Shown: positions 1 through 6,085, numbered from the stretch's first letter. The stretch is DNA of 6,707 bases from Actinomycetota bacterium (GCA_030837445.1 JAUPKM010000250.1:1-6707); one strand, 5' to 3'. The notes: a model not told the origin generated them from the sequence alone. Numbers and translations: made by a program.

Positions 1-2414
1 CTCTCCACCGTCGCCAACGAGTAGCCTGCCGACTGCGCGAGTCGATAGAACCAACCGCGTACCTGCAACTGTCCATCCGGACTCCCCATCGACCGTCGAA
101 CCTCATCAGCCTCCGCATAGGAACACCCGGTCATCACCGCGACGATCCTGATCACCTGTTCGTGGAAGACCACCACGCCATACGTCTCCGTCAATGCCGG
201 ACGCAGATCCGGGTGGATGAACTCCGGTGCCCGCCAGCCGTGGCGAGCGGCCAGAAAGGGCGAGACCATATCGCTCTTGACCGGACCGGGGCGGAACAGT
301 GAGATGTCGATGATGATGTCGTCGAATGTCTCCGGGGCGAACTTGCCGAGCAGTTCTCGCTGACCGGGCGACTCAATCTGAAAGCAGCCGAGGGTACGGG
401 TGGATCGAATCAACTCGAACGTCTCCGGATCGTCCAACGGAGTGGCATCCAGATCCACTTCGATACCGTCCACCCGCCGTACCTCGGCCACGGCGTACTG
501 CATTGCGGATTGCATCCGTATCCCCAGCACATCGAGTTTGAGCAGGCCCAGTGCCTCGACATCATCCTTATCGAACTGACTCATCGGAAATCCGGCCCAG
601 CTCGCCTCCACCGGTGTCCGGTCGAGCATCGTCGAATCGGACAACAGAACCCCGCACGGATGCACGGCGATATGGCGGGGCAAACCGTCGAGAGACTCGA
701 CCAACGACAGGAACCCGTCCATCGAGCCACCGGCAGCCATCCGGGCGAAACCGGACCGGCGAAGCTCCGGCAGTTCCCGCAGCGCAGACCGGGCCTCGCG
801 AGCACGAATATGCGGGAAAGCCTTGGCGAAGGCGTCGATTTCCGCCGGTGGCAATCCCAACGCGGCACCCACATCGCGTACTGCATGCCGCACCCGATAG
901 GTATCGCGCATCGAGACGCAGGCACAACGCTCACCACCGAACTTGGCCAGGATTTGCTCGTACACCTCAGACCTGCGGGCCGCCTCCACATCGACATCGA
1001 TGTCAGGTAGCGAACGACGCAACGGCGACAGGAAACGCTCCATCAACAGGTCATGGCGCACCGGGTCGACCCCGGAGATTCCAACCAGGTAGTTGACCAG
1101 GCTGCCCGCCCCAGATCCGCGCGCGGCAACCCGCACGGACATCCCCCGGATAATGTCCACCACCTCGGCAACTGTCAGGAAATATCCGGCGAAGCCCAAT
1201 TCAGAGATGGTGCGCAACTCCTCGTCAAGTCGCGTCTCGGCACGTCGAGGCATGCCGCGACGTACCAATTCGGCCTCACACCGGGAGCGCAGTTCCGTCA
1301 ATGCCAGGGCGGATTCCGCCTCCACCTGCGAACTGGTCCGGCGTCGATCCTCGTATCCAGCGAGCATCGATCCGACATCGACTGCGGGGGCCGGTGGCCG
1401 ACCACGCACCACCGACAGTTCCGGGACGTGGATATCACCGAGCCCGATATCGGCCACCGGATCGAGGGCACAGTCCTCAGCCATGGCCCGGGTGTCTGCC
1501 AGCAGCCGAGCCGTCACCTCACGTTCGGAACCAGCTCCGGAACTTCTCGCAATCTCCTGCACGGCCGGCAACATCTGTTGCCAACTCTTCAAGTAGCCCT
1601 CGGCATTGGGACGATCCAGATGCCGAGCGTCGATGGGCACCAGCCGCCGGATCGCGTCAAGCACATCGGCCACCACTGCACCGGCAGGATCGGCGTACCG
1701 GACCGCATTGCTCAGCACCGCAGTCACCCCCGCCTGCCGGGCCACACCCAACAACCGCGCCGCTCCTGCGCTCGAACGCGATATTCCCCGCAAACCAGTG
1801 GAGGCGATGTCGGCCGGCGCCGCGGCACGGTCACGGGACCGATGGGAGGCCACCTCCACCCGGATGGCATCGGAACCGATCTCGTTCTGCCACCACCGCA
1901 GTTCGGCCAACCCCAAGTCAAAACGACGCCGATACATCGCCCGGCCAACCGCGGAGTCAGCGCCGAGCAACACGATCAGGTCGCCACCTTGGGCGTGGGT
2001 GGCGATATCCTCCCTCGTCGCGACCGGGCTGCCCCGCTCTCCGGATAGGTGAACCCTGGAGATCAGCCGACACAGCGCCGCCCATCCCCTACCGTTTCGA
2101 GCCATCACAACCGCCCGTGGATAGCCGTCAGCTACGCTCTGGCCACCTCTCGCAGGGGTACGAACCGGACGGTGAGGTATCCGGCCACCTGAATCAACCC
2201 GGACTGCCAGATCCACCCCCAAGAGTGGGGATATGCCCGCATCCCTGCAGGCCTGAGCGAACTTCACCGCACCGTAGACACCATCCCGATCCGTCAGAGC
2301 CAATGCTTGCTGACCCATCTCTGCAGCACGGTTGACCAGCACCTCCGGGGTGGAAACGCCGTGCCGCAGCGAGTAGCCGGACGCAACACGTAGATGCACG
2401 AATGGATCCTGCAT
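1..2414 (-). CDS. dnaE2: Error-prone DNA polymerase III alpha subunit, DnaE2 type (3' end outside window)
   Basis: This is a C-family replicative-type polymerase used for error-prone translesion synthesis after DNA damage. The frame is open for 804 codons from ATG 2414 and leaves the window without a stop; the family is usually over 1,000 residues, so roughly the last quarter is missing. Order: PHP domain (about residues 5-270), palm (about 380-650), then fingers. The palm carries LPDIDVDVE with catalytic D471 and D473, and the third aspartate is D628 in LLKLDVLGIR; the 155-residue spacing resembles E. coli D403/D555. Other hallmarks are YRVRHAVRDVGAALG (506 on) and HPCGVLLS (585 on). The PHP site looks degenerate: HLR at 7-9 instead of HxH, and TDRDG instead of TDHG. 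The start is supported by GGTGAGG six bases upstream and lies 8 bases after the HEPN stop. The wording of the motifs is closest to the Streptomyces-type DnaE2 I remember. An upstream SOS box supports damage induction. Replicative DnaE1 is less likely given this context. Confidence 0.93.
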   Translation of the reverse strand, partial: MQDPFVHLRVASGYSLRHGVSTPEVLVNRAAEMGQQALALTDRDGVYGAVKFAQACRDAGISPLLGVDLAVRVDSGGRIPHRPVRTPARGGQSVADGYPRAVVMARNGRGWAALCRLISRVHLSGERGSPVATREDIATHAQGGDLIVLLGADSAVGRAMYRRRFDLGLAELRWWQNEIGSDAIRVEVASHRSRDRAAAPADIASTGLRGISRSSAGAARLLGVARQAGVTAVLSNAVRYADPAGAVVADVLDAIRRLVPIDARHLDRPNAEGYLKSWQQMLPAVQEIARSSGAGSEREVTARLLADTRAMAEDCALDPVADIGLGDIHVPELSVVRGRPPAPAVDVGSMLAGYEDRRRTSSQVEAESALALTELRSRCEAELVRRGMPRRAETRLDEELRTISELGFAGYFLTVAEVVDIIRGMSVRVAARGSGAGSLVNYLVGISGVDPVRHDLLMERFLSPLRRSLPDIDVDVEAARRSEVYEQILAKFGGERCACVSMRDTYRVRHAVRDVGAALGLPPAEIDAFAKAFPHIRAREARSALRELPELRRSGFARMAAGGSMDGFLSLVESLDGLPRHIAVHPCGVLLSDSTMLDRTPVEASWAGFPMSQFDKDDVEALGLLKLDVLGIRMQSAMQYAVAEVRRVDGIEVDLDATPLDDPETFELIRSTRTLGCFQIESPGQRELLGKFAPETFDDIIIDISLFRPGPVKSDMVSPFLAARHGWRAPEFIHPDLRPALTETYGVVVFHEQVIRIVAVMTGCSYAEADEVRRSMGSPDGQLQVRGWFYRLAQSAGYSLATVE

Positions 2415-2430
2415 CGCAGACCTCACCCAA
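2415..2430 (-). promoter_or_regulatory. Ribosome binding site of dnaE2
   Basis: Read on the minus strand, GGTGAGG precedes ATG 2414 with a 6-base spacer and overlaps the end of the upstream HEPN gene. It fixes the dnaE2 start and suggests translational coupling. Confidence 0.7.
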
Positions 2431-2944
2431 CGGTGCGCAGCGGTGACGCTGGCACCACCAGTTGGTGACCGAACCCGAGTCGGTTCGCTACCAACCCGAG
2501 GAAGGCCTCGGCATCACGCATGAGATCGTCGGCCTCCCGGGCCGTCACCACATTCAAACCGGCCTCTGCCGCCGCCCGCTTGCTGGCTCCAGCGGCAAAC
2601 AGTAGCGACCACTCGTCCAACTCCGGTGCCACCTTGGCTAGCAACTCCCAGACACTGCGGGGGCGACTGCGCCGATTGGGTCGGCTGCAACTGGCCAGTA
2701 CGGCGGCCGCAGCCCGGAGCGCCGCCAGGTGAGCGGCGGCGAACCGTTCGCCCGCCCGCTCAGCGGCACTGGCCTCCAGCAGGCACCTGGCCGCTGACGC
2801 GAGCAGGTCTCGGACTGCGGGCTGCGCCGACCGCGACCTGGGCAGTCCGCCACAGTCGACCGCAGGCGCCCGCGCAAGCAGTCGGTCGGGCTGGCGGTCG
2901 GGCAAGCGGTCGGGCGACTCGTGGCGCTCGCATGACTCGGACAT
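2423..2944 (-). CDS. SAV_6107-like HEPN-domain protein
   Basis: A 173-residue, alanine-rich, mostly helical protein that resembles the actinobacterial SAV_6107 family of HEPN proteins; the biochemical role is not known to me. Residues 1-40 are polar and probably disordered, with a PDR-rich stretch (PDRLPDRQPDRLL at 11-23). Residues 42-85 form the first helical hairpin and contain ERFAAAHLAALRAAAAVLA, where R67-x4-H72 fits the HEPN R-x4-6-H motif linked with RNA cleavage in other HEPN families. A second helical part runs from about 96 to 155. ATG 2944 is preceded by AGAGGA with a spacer of about 9 bases. The gene sits 8 bases before dnaE2 and 56 bases after the DUF6504-like gene, so it is probably part of the SOS operon. 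Whether it supports the polymerase, acts as a nuclease or only binds nucleotides or RNA cannot be told. No membrane segment or signal peptide is visible. Confidence 0.75.
   Translation of the reverse strand: MSESCERHESPDRLPDRQPDRLLARAPAVDCGGLPRSRSAQPAVRDLLASAARCLLEASAAERAGERFAAAHLAALRAAAAVLASCSRPNRRSRPRSVWELLAKVAPELDEWSLLFAAGASKRAAAEAGLNVVTAREADDLMRDAEAFLGLVANRLGFGHQLVVPASPLRTVG
2883..2918. repeat. Three 12-bp tandem repeats inside the HEPN gene
   Basis: CGGTCGGGC recurs at 2883, 2895 and 2907 with a strict 12-base period. On the minus strand it encodes the PDRL/PDRQ/PDRL stretch in the N-terminal tail of the HEPN protein. Twelve bases keep the reading frame, so copy-number changes would only lengthen or shorten this tail. 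Confidence 0.75.
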
Positions 2945-3000
2945 CTTCGACGGTCCTCTCTGTCGTTGGTTGGTTCTCGCTGTACTTCAGTTCGCTGTGC

Positions 3001-3453
3001 TCAGTCCCATACCCGCGCCAACTGCCACTTCTTCGTCTCCCGGTCATGCACGAGGTCGTACACCCCACCCCGACGGGCAGCGCCCGGCAGTTGATATACC
3101 GCCTCAACCCGCCATACCTCACGGTCCGAGGCGATCAACTCCGGATCCGTCTCCACTGCTGCCGTTGTTGTCGCAATCGCCGTTGCTTCCCCTGCTGCTA
3201 CCAACCTGCCCCCTACCTCCGACAACACAGCTGGCTCCGGCGCCACAGGAACAGGTTCAATCGGGAATTGTCCGGACCGTTCGGCCCGCATCAACGCAGC
3301 GTTCAAGTCCAACCACCAGTTGCCCGCCTCAACCCATCGGGTCAGGACACTGTCAATCCGGTATCGGCGTCCGCACCAGACGAAACTCGTCGGCACGTCC
3401 TCTGAAGCTGTCGTCACTACAACAGCGACAGGATCGCGAAACCGGCGTGTCAT
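3001..3453 (-). CDS. DUF6504-like small protein, first gene of the SOS operon
   Basis: A 150-residue soluble protein resembling the actinobacterial DUF6504 family, for which I know no biochemical function. The conserved blocks lie at the two ends: FVWCGRRYRIDSVLTRW...NWW (24-47) and REVWRVEAVY...GVYDLVHD...WQLARVWD (111-150). The middle (about 61-107) is a low-complexity Ala/Pro/Glu/Val linker. The aromatic-rich ends, with several tryptophans, suggest one small beta-rich fold made of N- and C-terminal halves; this is inference. ATG 3453 is preferred because GGGGGAA precedes it; a TTG at 3465 in the same frame would add only four residues. It lies 62 bases downstream of a perfect SOS box and leads HEPN and dnaE2, so it is probably LexA-regulated. 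Proteins of this family are, as I recall, often found near translesion polymerase genes, which fits an accessory role in mutagenesis. Confidence 0.8.
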   Translation of the reverse strand: MTRRFRDPVAVVVTTASEDVPTSFVWCGRRYRIDSVLTRWVEAGNWWLDLNAALMRAERSGQFPIEPVPVAPEPAVLSEVGGRLVAAGEATAIATTTAAVETDPELIASDREVWRVEAVYQLPGAARRGGVYDLVHDRETKKWQLARVWD

Positions 3454-3515
3454 GGCTTCCCCCAACGGGTGATCGCAGCGCTGGTGGTCACAGCACTGGT
3501 GGTCTTCACTGAATA

Positions 3516-3531
3516 TCGAACATGCGTTCGA
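3516..3531. promoter_or_regulatory. LexA/SOS box 1, perfect palindrome
   Basis: TCGAACATGCGTTCGA matches the actinobacterial SOS box TCGAAC-N4-GTTCGA at all 12 defined positions. It lies 62 bases upstream of the DUF6504-like start and most likely represses the DUF6504-HEPN-dnaE2 operon until LexA is cleaved. I could not identify a clear -35 element for the minus strand; GATATT next to the box is a possible -10. Confidence 0.92.
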
Positions 3532-3568
3532 CCTCTAGTTGATCAGTCGCGATTCCCGCACGTCAAGA

Positions 3569-3616
3569 CCGTCGAGGGTAAAAATCAAACATTTGTTCGA
3601 TCTTTACCCTCGACGG
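3569..3616. repeat. 48-bp palindrome with an SOS box at its centre
   Basis: The left arm CCGTCGAGGGTAAA (3569-3582) pairs with TTTACCCTCGACGG (3603-3616), and the pairing continues through the SOS box to the middle. Of 24 base pairs only three fail (3583/3602, 3587/3598 and the central 3592/3593). Neither side is followed by a T-run, so it is not a typical intrinsic terminator. It could be an extended operator, a cruciform or the relic of a mobile inverted repeat. Confidence 0.9.
3585..3600. promoter_or_regulatory. LexA/SOS box 2, one mismatch
   Basis: TCAAACATTTGTTCGA differs from the TCGAAC-N4-GTTCGA consensus at one position (A at 3587). Its centre is 69 bp from that of box 1. It could strengthen repression of the minus-strand operon or act on plus-strand transcription towards the YbaK-like gene; the sequence does not decide which. 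Confidence 0.8.
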
Positions 3617-3729
3617 CAGTCCCCTCACCTTCGACCTCGACCCGAAGAAGTCGCCGAAATCAGCCGCATCCGTCTGCCCCGGGCGGGAAGCGCCATTTCC
3701 AGCCAGCCAGCCAGCCACCCACCGAATCG

Positions 3730-3757
3730 TTGCGCCGCCAACTGGCCCCGTTAGCCT
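3730..3757 (+). promoter_or_regulatory. Candidate promoter for a leaderless YbaK-like mRNA
   Basis: TTGCGC (3730-3735) and TAGCCT (3752-3757) are separated by 16 bases and resemble -35 and -10 boxes. The -10 ends 8 bases before ATG 3766, where no ribosome site is present, as expected for a leaderless transcript. The match is modest. Confidence 0.4.
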
Positions 3758-3765
3758 TCAGACCC

Positions 3766-4296
3766 ATGAACAGCAGCCCGGAGCCTCGACATCGGGGCGT
3801 GTCCAGGGTGATGGCGACACTGAACCGCCTCGGCTGCACAGGAATCCCACACGAACTGCCCGAAAGTGCCAGGACTGCAGTCCAGGCGGCCGAAACACTG
3901 GGCGTTTCCGTCAGCAGCATCGCCAGTTCGATCGTGTTCGCCACCCATGGAACGGCCGGGGACGAACCTCTCCTCGTCATCACTTCCGGCGCCCACCGGG
4001 TCGATACCCGGCGGGTGGCCTCAATGCTCGGAAGTGGTGACCTGGACCGAGTCGATGCCGCCTTCATCAGACAGTGGTCCGGATTCGCCATCGGCGGCGT
4101 CGCTCCGGTGGGCTGGACCGGGCTGCACCCATCCGTCCCCGACGCAATGCCCTACCAGCCGACCACCCTGGTCGACATCAGCCTTGCTCATCACCGTCGA
4201 ATCTGGGCCGCAGCCGGCCACCCCCGCTACGTGTTCGAAACCAGCTACGCCGAACTGCTGCGCATCACCGGCGGGAACCCCGCCGAGATCGATTGA
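3766..4296 (+). CDS. YbaK/EbsC family protein, aminoacyl-tRNA deacylase-like
   Basis: A 176-residue protein of the YbaK/ProX-type editing fold, whose members hydrolyse mischarged aminoacyl-tRNA in trans in the cytoplasm. Diagnostic blocks are SIASSIVF (51-58), LLVITSGAHRVDTRRVASMLG (69-89), GFAIGGVAPVG (106-116), TLVDISL (134-140) and the C-terminal FETSYAELLRITGG. The lysine of E. coli YbaK (VYKTL context) is replaced by S54; actinobacterial relatives, as I remember them, often have Asn there, so activity or substrate may differ from classical Cys-tRNAPro editing. Between GGVAPVG and TLVD there is a loop of 17 residues (117-133), longer than the few I expect. ATG 3766 is chosen because a -10-like box lies 8 bases upstream; ATG 3811, with AGGG just before it, is an alternative that would remove 15 residues. 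Divergent from the SOS operon; a link to DNA damage is unproven. Confidence 0.87.
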   Translation: MNSSPEPRHRGVSRVMATLNRLGCTGIPHELPESARTAVQAAETLGVSVSSIASSIVFATHGTAGDEPLLVITSGAHRVDTRRVASMLGSGDLDRVDAAFIRQWSGFAIGGVAPVGWTGLHPSVPDAMPYQPTTLVDISLAHHRRIWAAAGHPRYVFETSYAELLRITGGNPAEID

Positions 4297-4390
4297 GAGC
4301 ACCGGCCACCGGAGCGGACCCGACAACGAGACCCAAACGCTATTCCCGTTGCTGCACAACAACTTTTTGAGAGATGATTCACGCCGCGAC

Positions 4391-4434
4391 ACTCTTTCGG
4401 AGGGTATCGCCGAAACCTTCAGAGTCGTATTTTT
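4391..4434 (+). terminator. Possible terminator after the YbaK-like gene
   Basis: TTTCGG (4395-4400) pairs with CCGAAA (4410-4415), and the flanking ACTC/GAGT (4391-4394/4422-4425) can pair around a six-base bulge. TATTTTT follows at 4428-4434. The stem is bulged and short, and the T-run also reads as a -10 box, so this is weak. Confidence 0.3.
4428..4433 (+). promoter_or_regulatory. Candidate -10 box for the pseudo-ATPase/hydrolase operon
   Basis: TATTTT fits TANNNT and would place transcription start at about 4440. That base is also a GTG codon in the frame of the next gene. No convincing -35 box is visible at the right distance. Confidence 0.35.
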
Positions 4435-4457
4435 GAGGGGTGAGTCTTCATCTGCCG

Positions 4458-4494
4458 ACGAGATCTCGGCCGCCGCAGCGGGCCGGGATCTCGT
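4458..4494 (+). promoter_or_regulatory. 14-bp stem-loop just before the GTG 4500 start
   Basis: ACGAGATCTCGGCC (4458-4471) pairs with GGCCGGGATCTCGT (4481-4494) over 14 pairs with a single G-U and a 9-base loop. It ends five bases before GTG 4500 and contains the only purine-rich stretch (GGGA) that could serve as a ribosome site. It may be a translation-controlling leader hairpin or a DNA dyad operator; no T-run follows, so termination is unlikely. Confidence 0.6.
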
Positions 4495-4499
4495 TAGCC

Positions 4500-5069
4500 G
4501 TGAGCGCCGATGACCTCACCGTGATGGAGCCTGGCCGGCTGCTGTTACCGCCGACCGGACTGCGCATCGCCACCGGCACCGCCGCCCTCATCGTCGGCGG
4601 GACACCCATCAGTCGACTGGTCCTCGCCCACGCCCTGACCGGCCGCCTGCCTACCGAGCGAGTCCGGCTCCGCGGTCAGTTGGAGGTGTTCGGCGCGACC
4701 TCCTCTGCCGACATCCGGGCCCGGTCACTGCTCGCCCTTCCCTGGCGCGCGCGGACCCGACCCACAGCGGTCGCCCGACGCCTGGCGGCTCTGGAGTGGG
4801 CCACGGATCGGGCAGTAGGCGTCCGCAGACCCAACCTGCTGCTGGTCGTGCTCAGCCCTGGCCTGGAGGGCCTGCGACCGCAGGAGGTCGCTCAGGTTGT
4901 AGCTGCGACGACCAAACTGAATGACCTCGGTCCAACCGTCTTGCTGACTGGTCCGGACCCCGAGCCCGCTGCCAGAAGAAGGAAGACTTCGGGTGATCCA
5001 GCGGTTGCGCAGCAACCCGCGAAACCACCTATCGGCGGTACCATCACCGTTACCGCGCTCTCAAGCTGA
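4500..5069 (+). CDS. Degenerate ABC-ATPase-like protein without Walker motifs
   Basis: The 189-residue protein (from GTG 4500) follows the layout of an ABC ATP-binding domain but lacks its catalytic residues. LRIATGTAALIVGGTPISRLVLAHALTGRL (about residues 21-50) occupies the place of the P-loop but has no GxxGxGK[ST]. RRPNLLLVVLSPGLEGLRPQEV (about 109-130) looks like a Walker B/D-loop region in which the usual DEP is gone, and LGPTVLLTGPDP (about 143-154) takes the place of TVLLVTHD. ATP hydrolysis is therefore unlikely. The C-terminus (from about 158) is basic and proline-rich. In-frame GTG 4440 would add 20 residues; I prefer 4500 because the added stretch holds a strong hairpin and rare codons (AGA, TTA). 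It lies 57 bases before the hydrolase gene, probably co-transcribed. The match is by pattern, not a database hit; a truncated relative or an unknown fold remains possible. Confidence 0.6.
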   Translation: MSADDLTVMEPGRLLLPPTGLRIATGTAALIVGGTPISRLVLAHALTGRLPTERVRLRGQLEVFGATSSADIRARSLLALPWRARTRPTAVARRLAALEWATDRAVGVRRPNLLLVVLSPGLEGLRPQEVAQVVAATTKLNDLGPTVLLTGPDPEPAARRRKTSGDPAVAQQPAKPPIGGTITVTALSS

Positions 5070-5115
5070 GCCGAATCGGCAGCCTCATGCGCCGGGAGCC
5101 ACCAACTGCGCGGAT

Positions 5116-5122
5116 GAGGAGA
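5116..5122 (+). promoter_or_regulatory. Ribosome binding site of the alpha/beta hydrolase
   Basis: GAGGAGA lies 4 bases before ATG 5127 and is the best Shine-Dalgarno match on the plus strand in this window. It fixes the start of the hydrolase. Confidence 0.75.
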
Positions 5123-5126
5123 TTCG

Positions 5127-6002
5127 ATGGGTCTGGCACAGATTCGCTTCGGTCGCGGCTCGAACCACGACCTCTCTCGAGTCACCGGCTCGCCCCCACC
5201 CAAGTTCGCCGCTGGACTCGCCTACGAGACCGCCGGCAGCGGAGAACCTCTGCTGCTCGTGCACGGCGTGGCCTCCAGCCGTGGCGCCTTCAACCCCGTC
5301 ATCGAATCGCTCGCACAGCACTACCAGGTGATCGCAGTGGACCTGCCAGGTCATGGCGACTCCCCAGTCTCGGCCCGCCCCGGTCCACTGACGCCGGGTA
5401 TGCAAGCACTGGCCTTGGCGAGTCTGCTCGACGATTTGGGGATCGCCCGGGCACACCTGGTCGGGAACTCGATGGGAGGCTGGGTGTCCCTTGAACTCGC
5501 CGCTGACCAGCGCGCGACCAGCGTCACCGGACTATGTCCGGCAGGTCTGTGGCAACCCCACACGACCCGGAGTCGGGTCTTGGACTTCAACCACAGCGTC
5601 TCAGTGCTGGCCGGGCCGGTGACCCCGATCGCGATGCGAGTGGCTCCGCTGCGGGAGTACCTGTTCCGGGGAGCCGTGGAACGTCGCTACCGGGTGGACT
5701 ACGCCATCGCCCGCACGGCGGTGGACGGCCAACGGGCCGCAGCCGGGTTCGACGCGGCCCACCTCGGCCTGCTTGATGCCTGGTTCACCCGGGCCGAAGA
5801 GATCCCCACCGACGTCCCGGTGACCGTCATCTTCGGGGACAACGACCAGATGCTGCCGGCGGATACCAGTCAGATCCGGGAACTTGCCCCGCCCCACGCG
5901 GACTGGCTGGTGCAGCCTCGAATGGGCCACGCACCGATGTGGGACGACCCGGAGGGGACAGTCGCTGCGATTCGCCGGACCACGGCCCGGGCGGCCAAGT
6001 AA
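5127..6002 (+). CDS. Alpha/beta fold hydrolase
   Basis: A 291-residue enzyme of the alpha/beta hydrolase fold, likely cytoplasmic, with no signal peptide. The core is complete: LLLVHGVASS (42-51) gives the oxyanion-hole HG, VIAVDLPGHGDS (68-79) is the classic strand-4 motif, the nucleophile elbow is GNSMGG with S115, the acid is D240 in GDNDQMLP, and H268 lies in MGHAPMWDDP. The cap region (about 140-225) is helical and probably forms the substrate pocket. Length is ordinary for the family. Such proteins include esterases, C-C bond hydrolases and haloperoxidase-like enzymes; D240/H268 and the nucleophilic serine argue for esterase or C-C hydrolase chemistry and against haloalkane dehalogenases, which use aspartate as nucleophile. 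The substrate is unknown. It follows the pseudo-ATPase by 57 bases and precedes the CrtA-like gene by 96 bases, which may mean a shared pathway for a hydrophobic compound; this is inference. Confidence 0.92.
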   Translation: MGLAQIRFGRGSNHDLSRVTGSPPPKFAAGLAYETAGSGEPLLLVHGVASSRGAFNPVIESLAQHYQVIAVDLPGHGDSPVSARPGPLTPGMQALALASLLDDLGIARAHLVGNSMGGWVSLELAADQRATSVTGLCPAGLWQPHTTRSRVLDFNHSVSVLAGPVTPIAMRVAPLREYLFRGAVERRYRVDYAIARTAVDGQRAAAGFDAAHLGLLDAWFTRAEEIPTDVPVTVIFGDNDQMLPADTSQIRELAPPHADWLVQPRMGHAPMWDDPEGTVAAIRRTTARAAK

Positions 6003-6013
6003 CGACACTGGCG

Positions 6014-6044
6014 CACATCGGCGCGATGCGTGAACAGCGATGTG
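6014..6044 (+). other. Weak inverted repeat after the hydrolase gene
   Basis: CACATCG (6014-6020) and CGATGTG (6038-6044) can form a 7-bp stem with a 17-base loop; a second 5-bp hairpin (CGCGG/CCGCG) lies at 6055-6069. Neither has a T-run, so they are weak candidates for transcript-end structures. Confidence 0.25.
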
Positions 6045-6085
6045 GACCGGGCGACGCGGACAGACCGCGCCAGAAGATGTCCCCG

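Larger units (their letters stand above)
3454..3765. other. Divergent intergenic region with dual SOS control
   Basis: This 312-base gap separates the minus-strand SOS operon from the plus-strand YbaK-like gene. It holds a perfect SOS box, a palindrome with a second SOS box at its centre, a nine-base direct repeat (CTGGTGGTC at 3481-3489 and 3496-3504), a CCAG x4 run (3699-3714) and a candidate promoter just before the YbaK-like gene. Several frames stay open here, but none shows a recognisable protein or a convincing ribosome site, so I call it noncoding. Confidence 0.7.

Noticed and set aside
510..2335. Long plus-strand open frames opposite dnaE2
   Set aside because: They are Pro/Arg/His-rich antisense shadows of the polymerase, which has conserved motifs in its own frame across the whole stretch.
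3569..3616. Palindrome as an intrinsic terminator
   Set aside because: No T-run follows on either strand, and it lies between divergent genes where no transcript needs to end.
3699..3714. CCAG x4 tandem run as a phase-variation tract
   Set aside because: Only four units in noncoding DNA about 15 bases before the putative -35; too short to suggest slippage control.
3469..3765. Upstream extension of the YbaK-like frame from GTG 3469, with a hydrophobic start
   Set aside because: It would run through both SOS boxes and the palindrome, has low-complexity Ser/Pro/Arg content and no family similarity; open frames arise easily in high-GC DNA.
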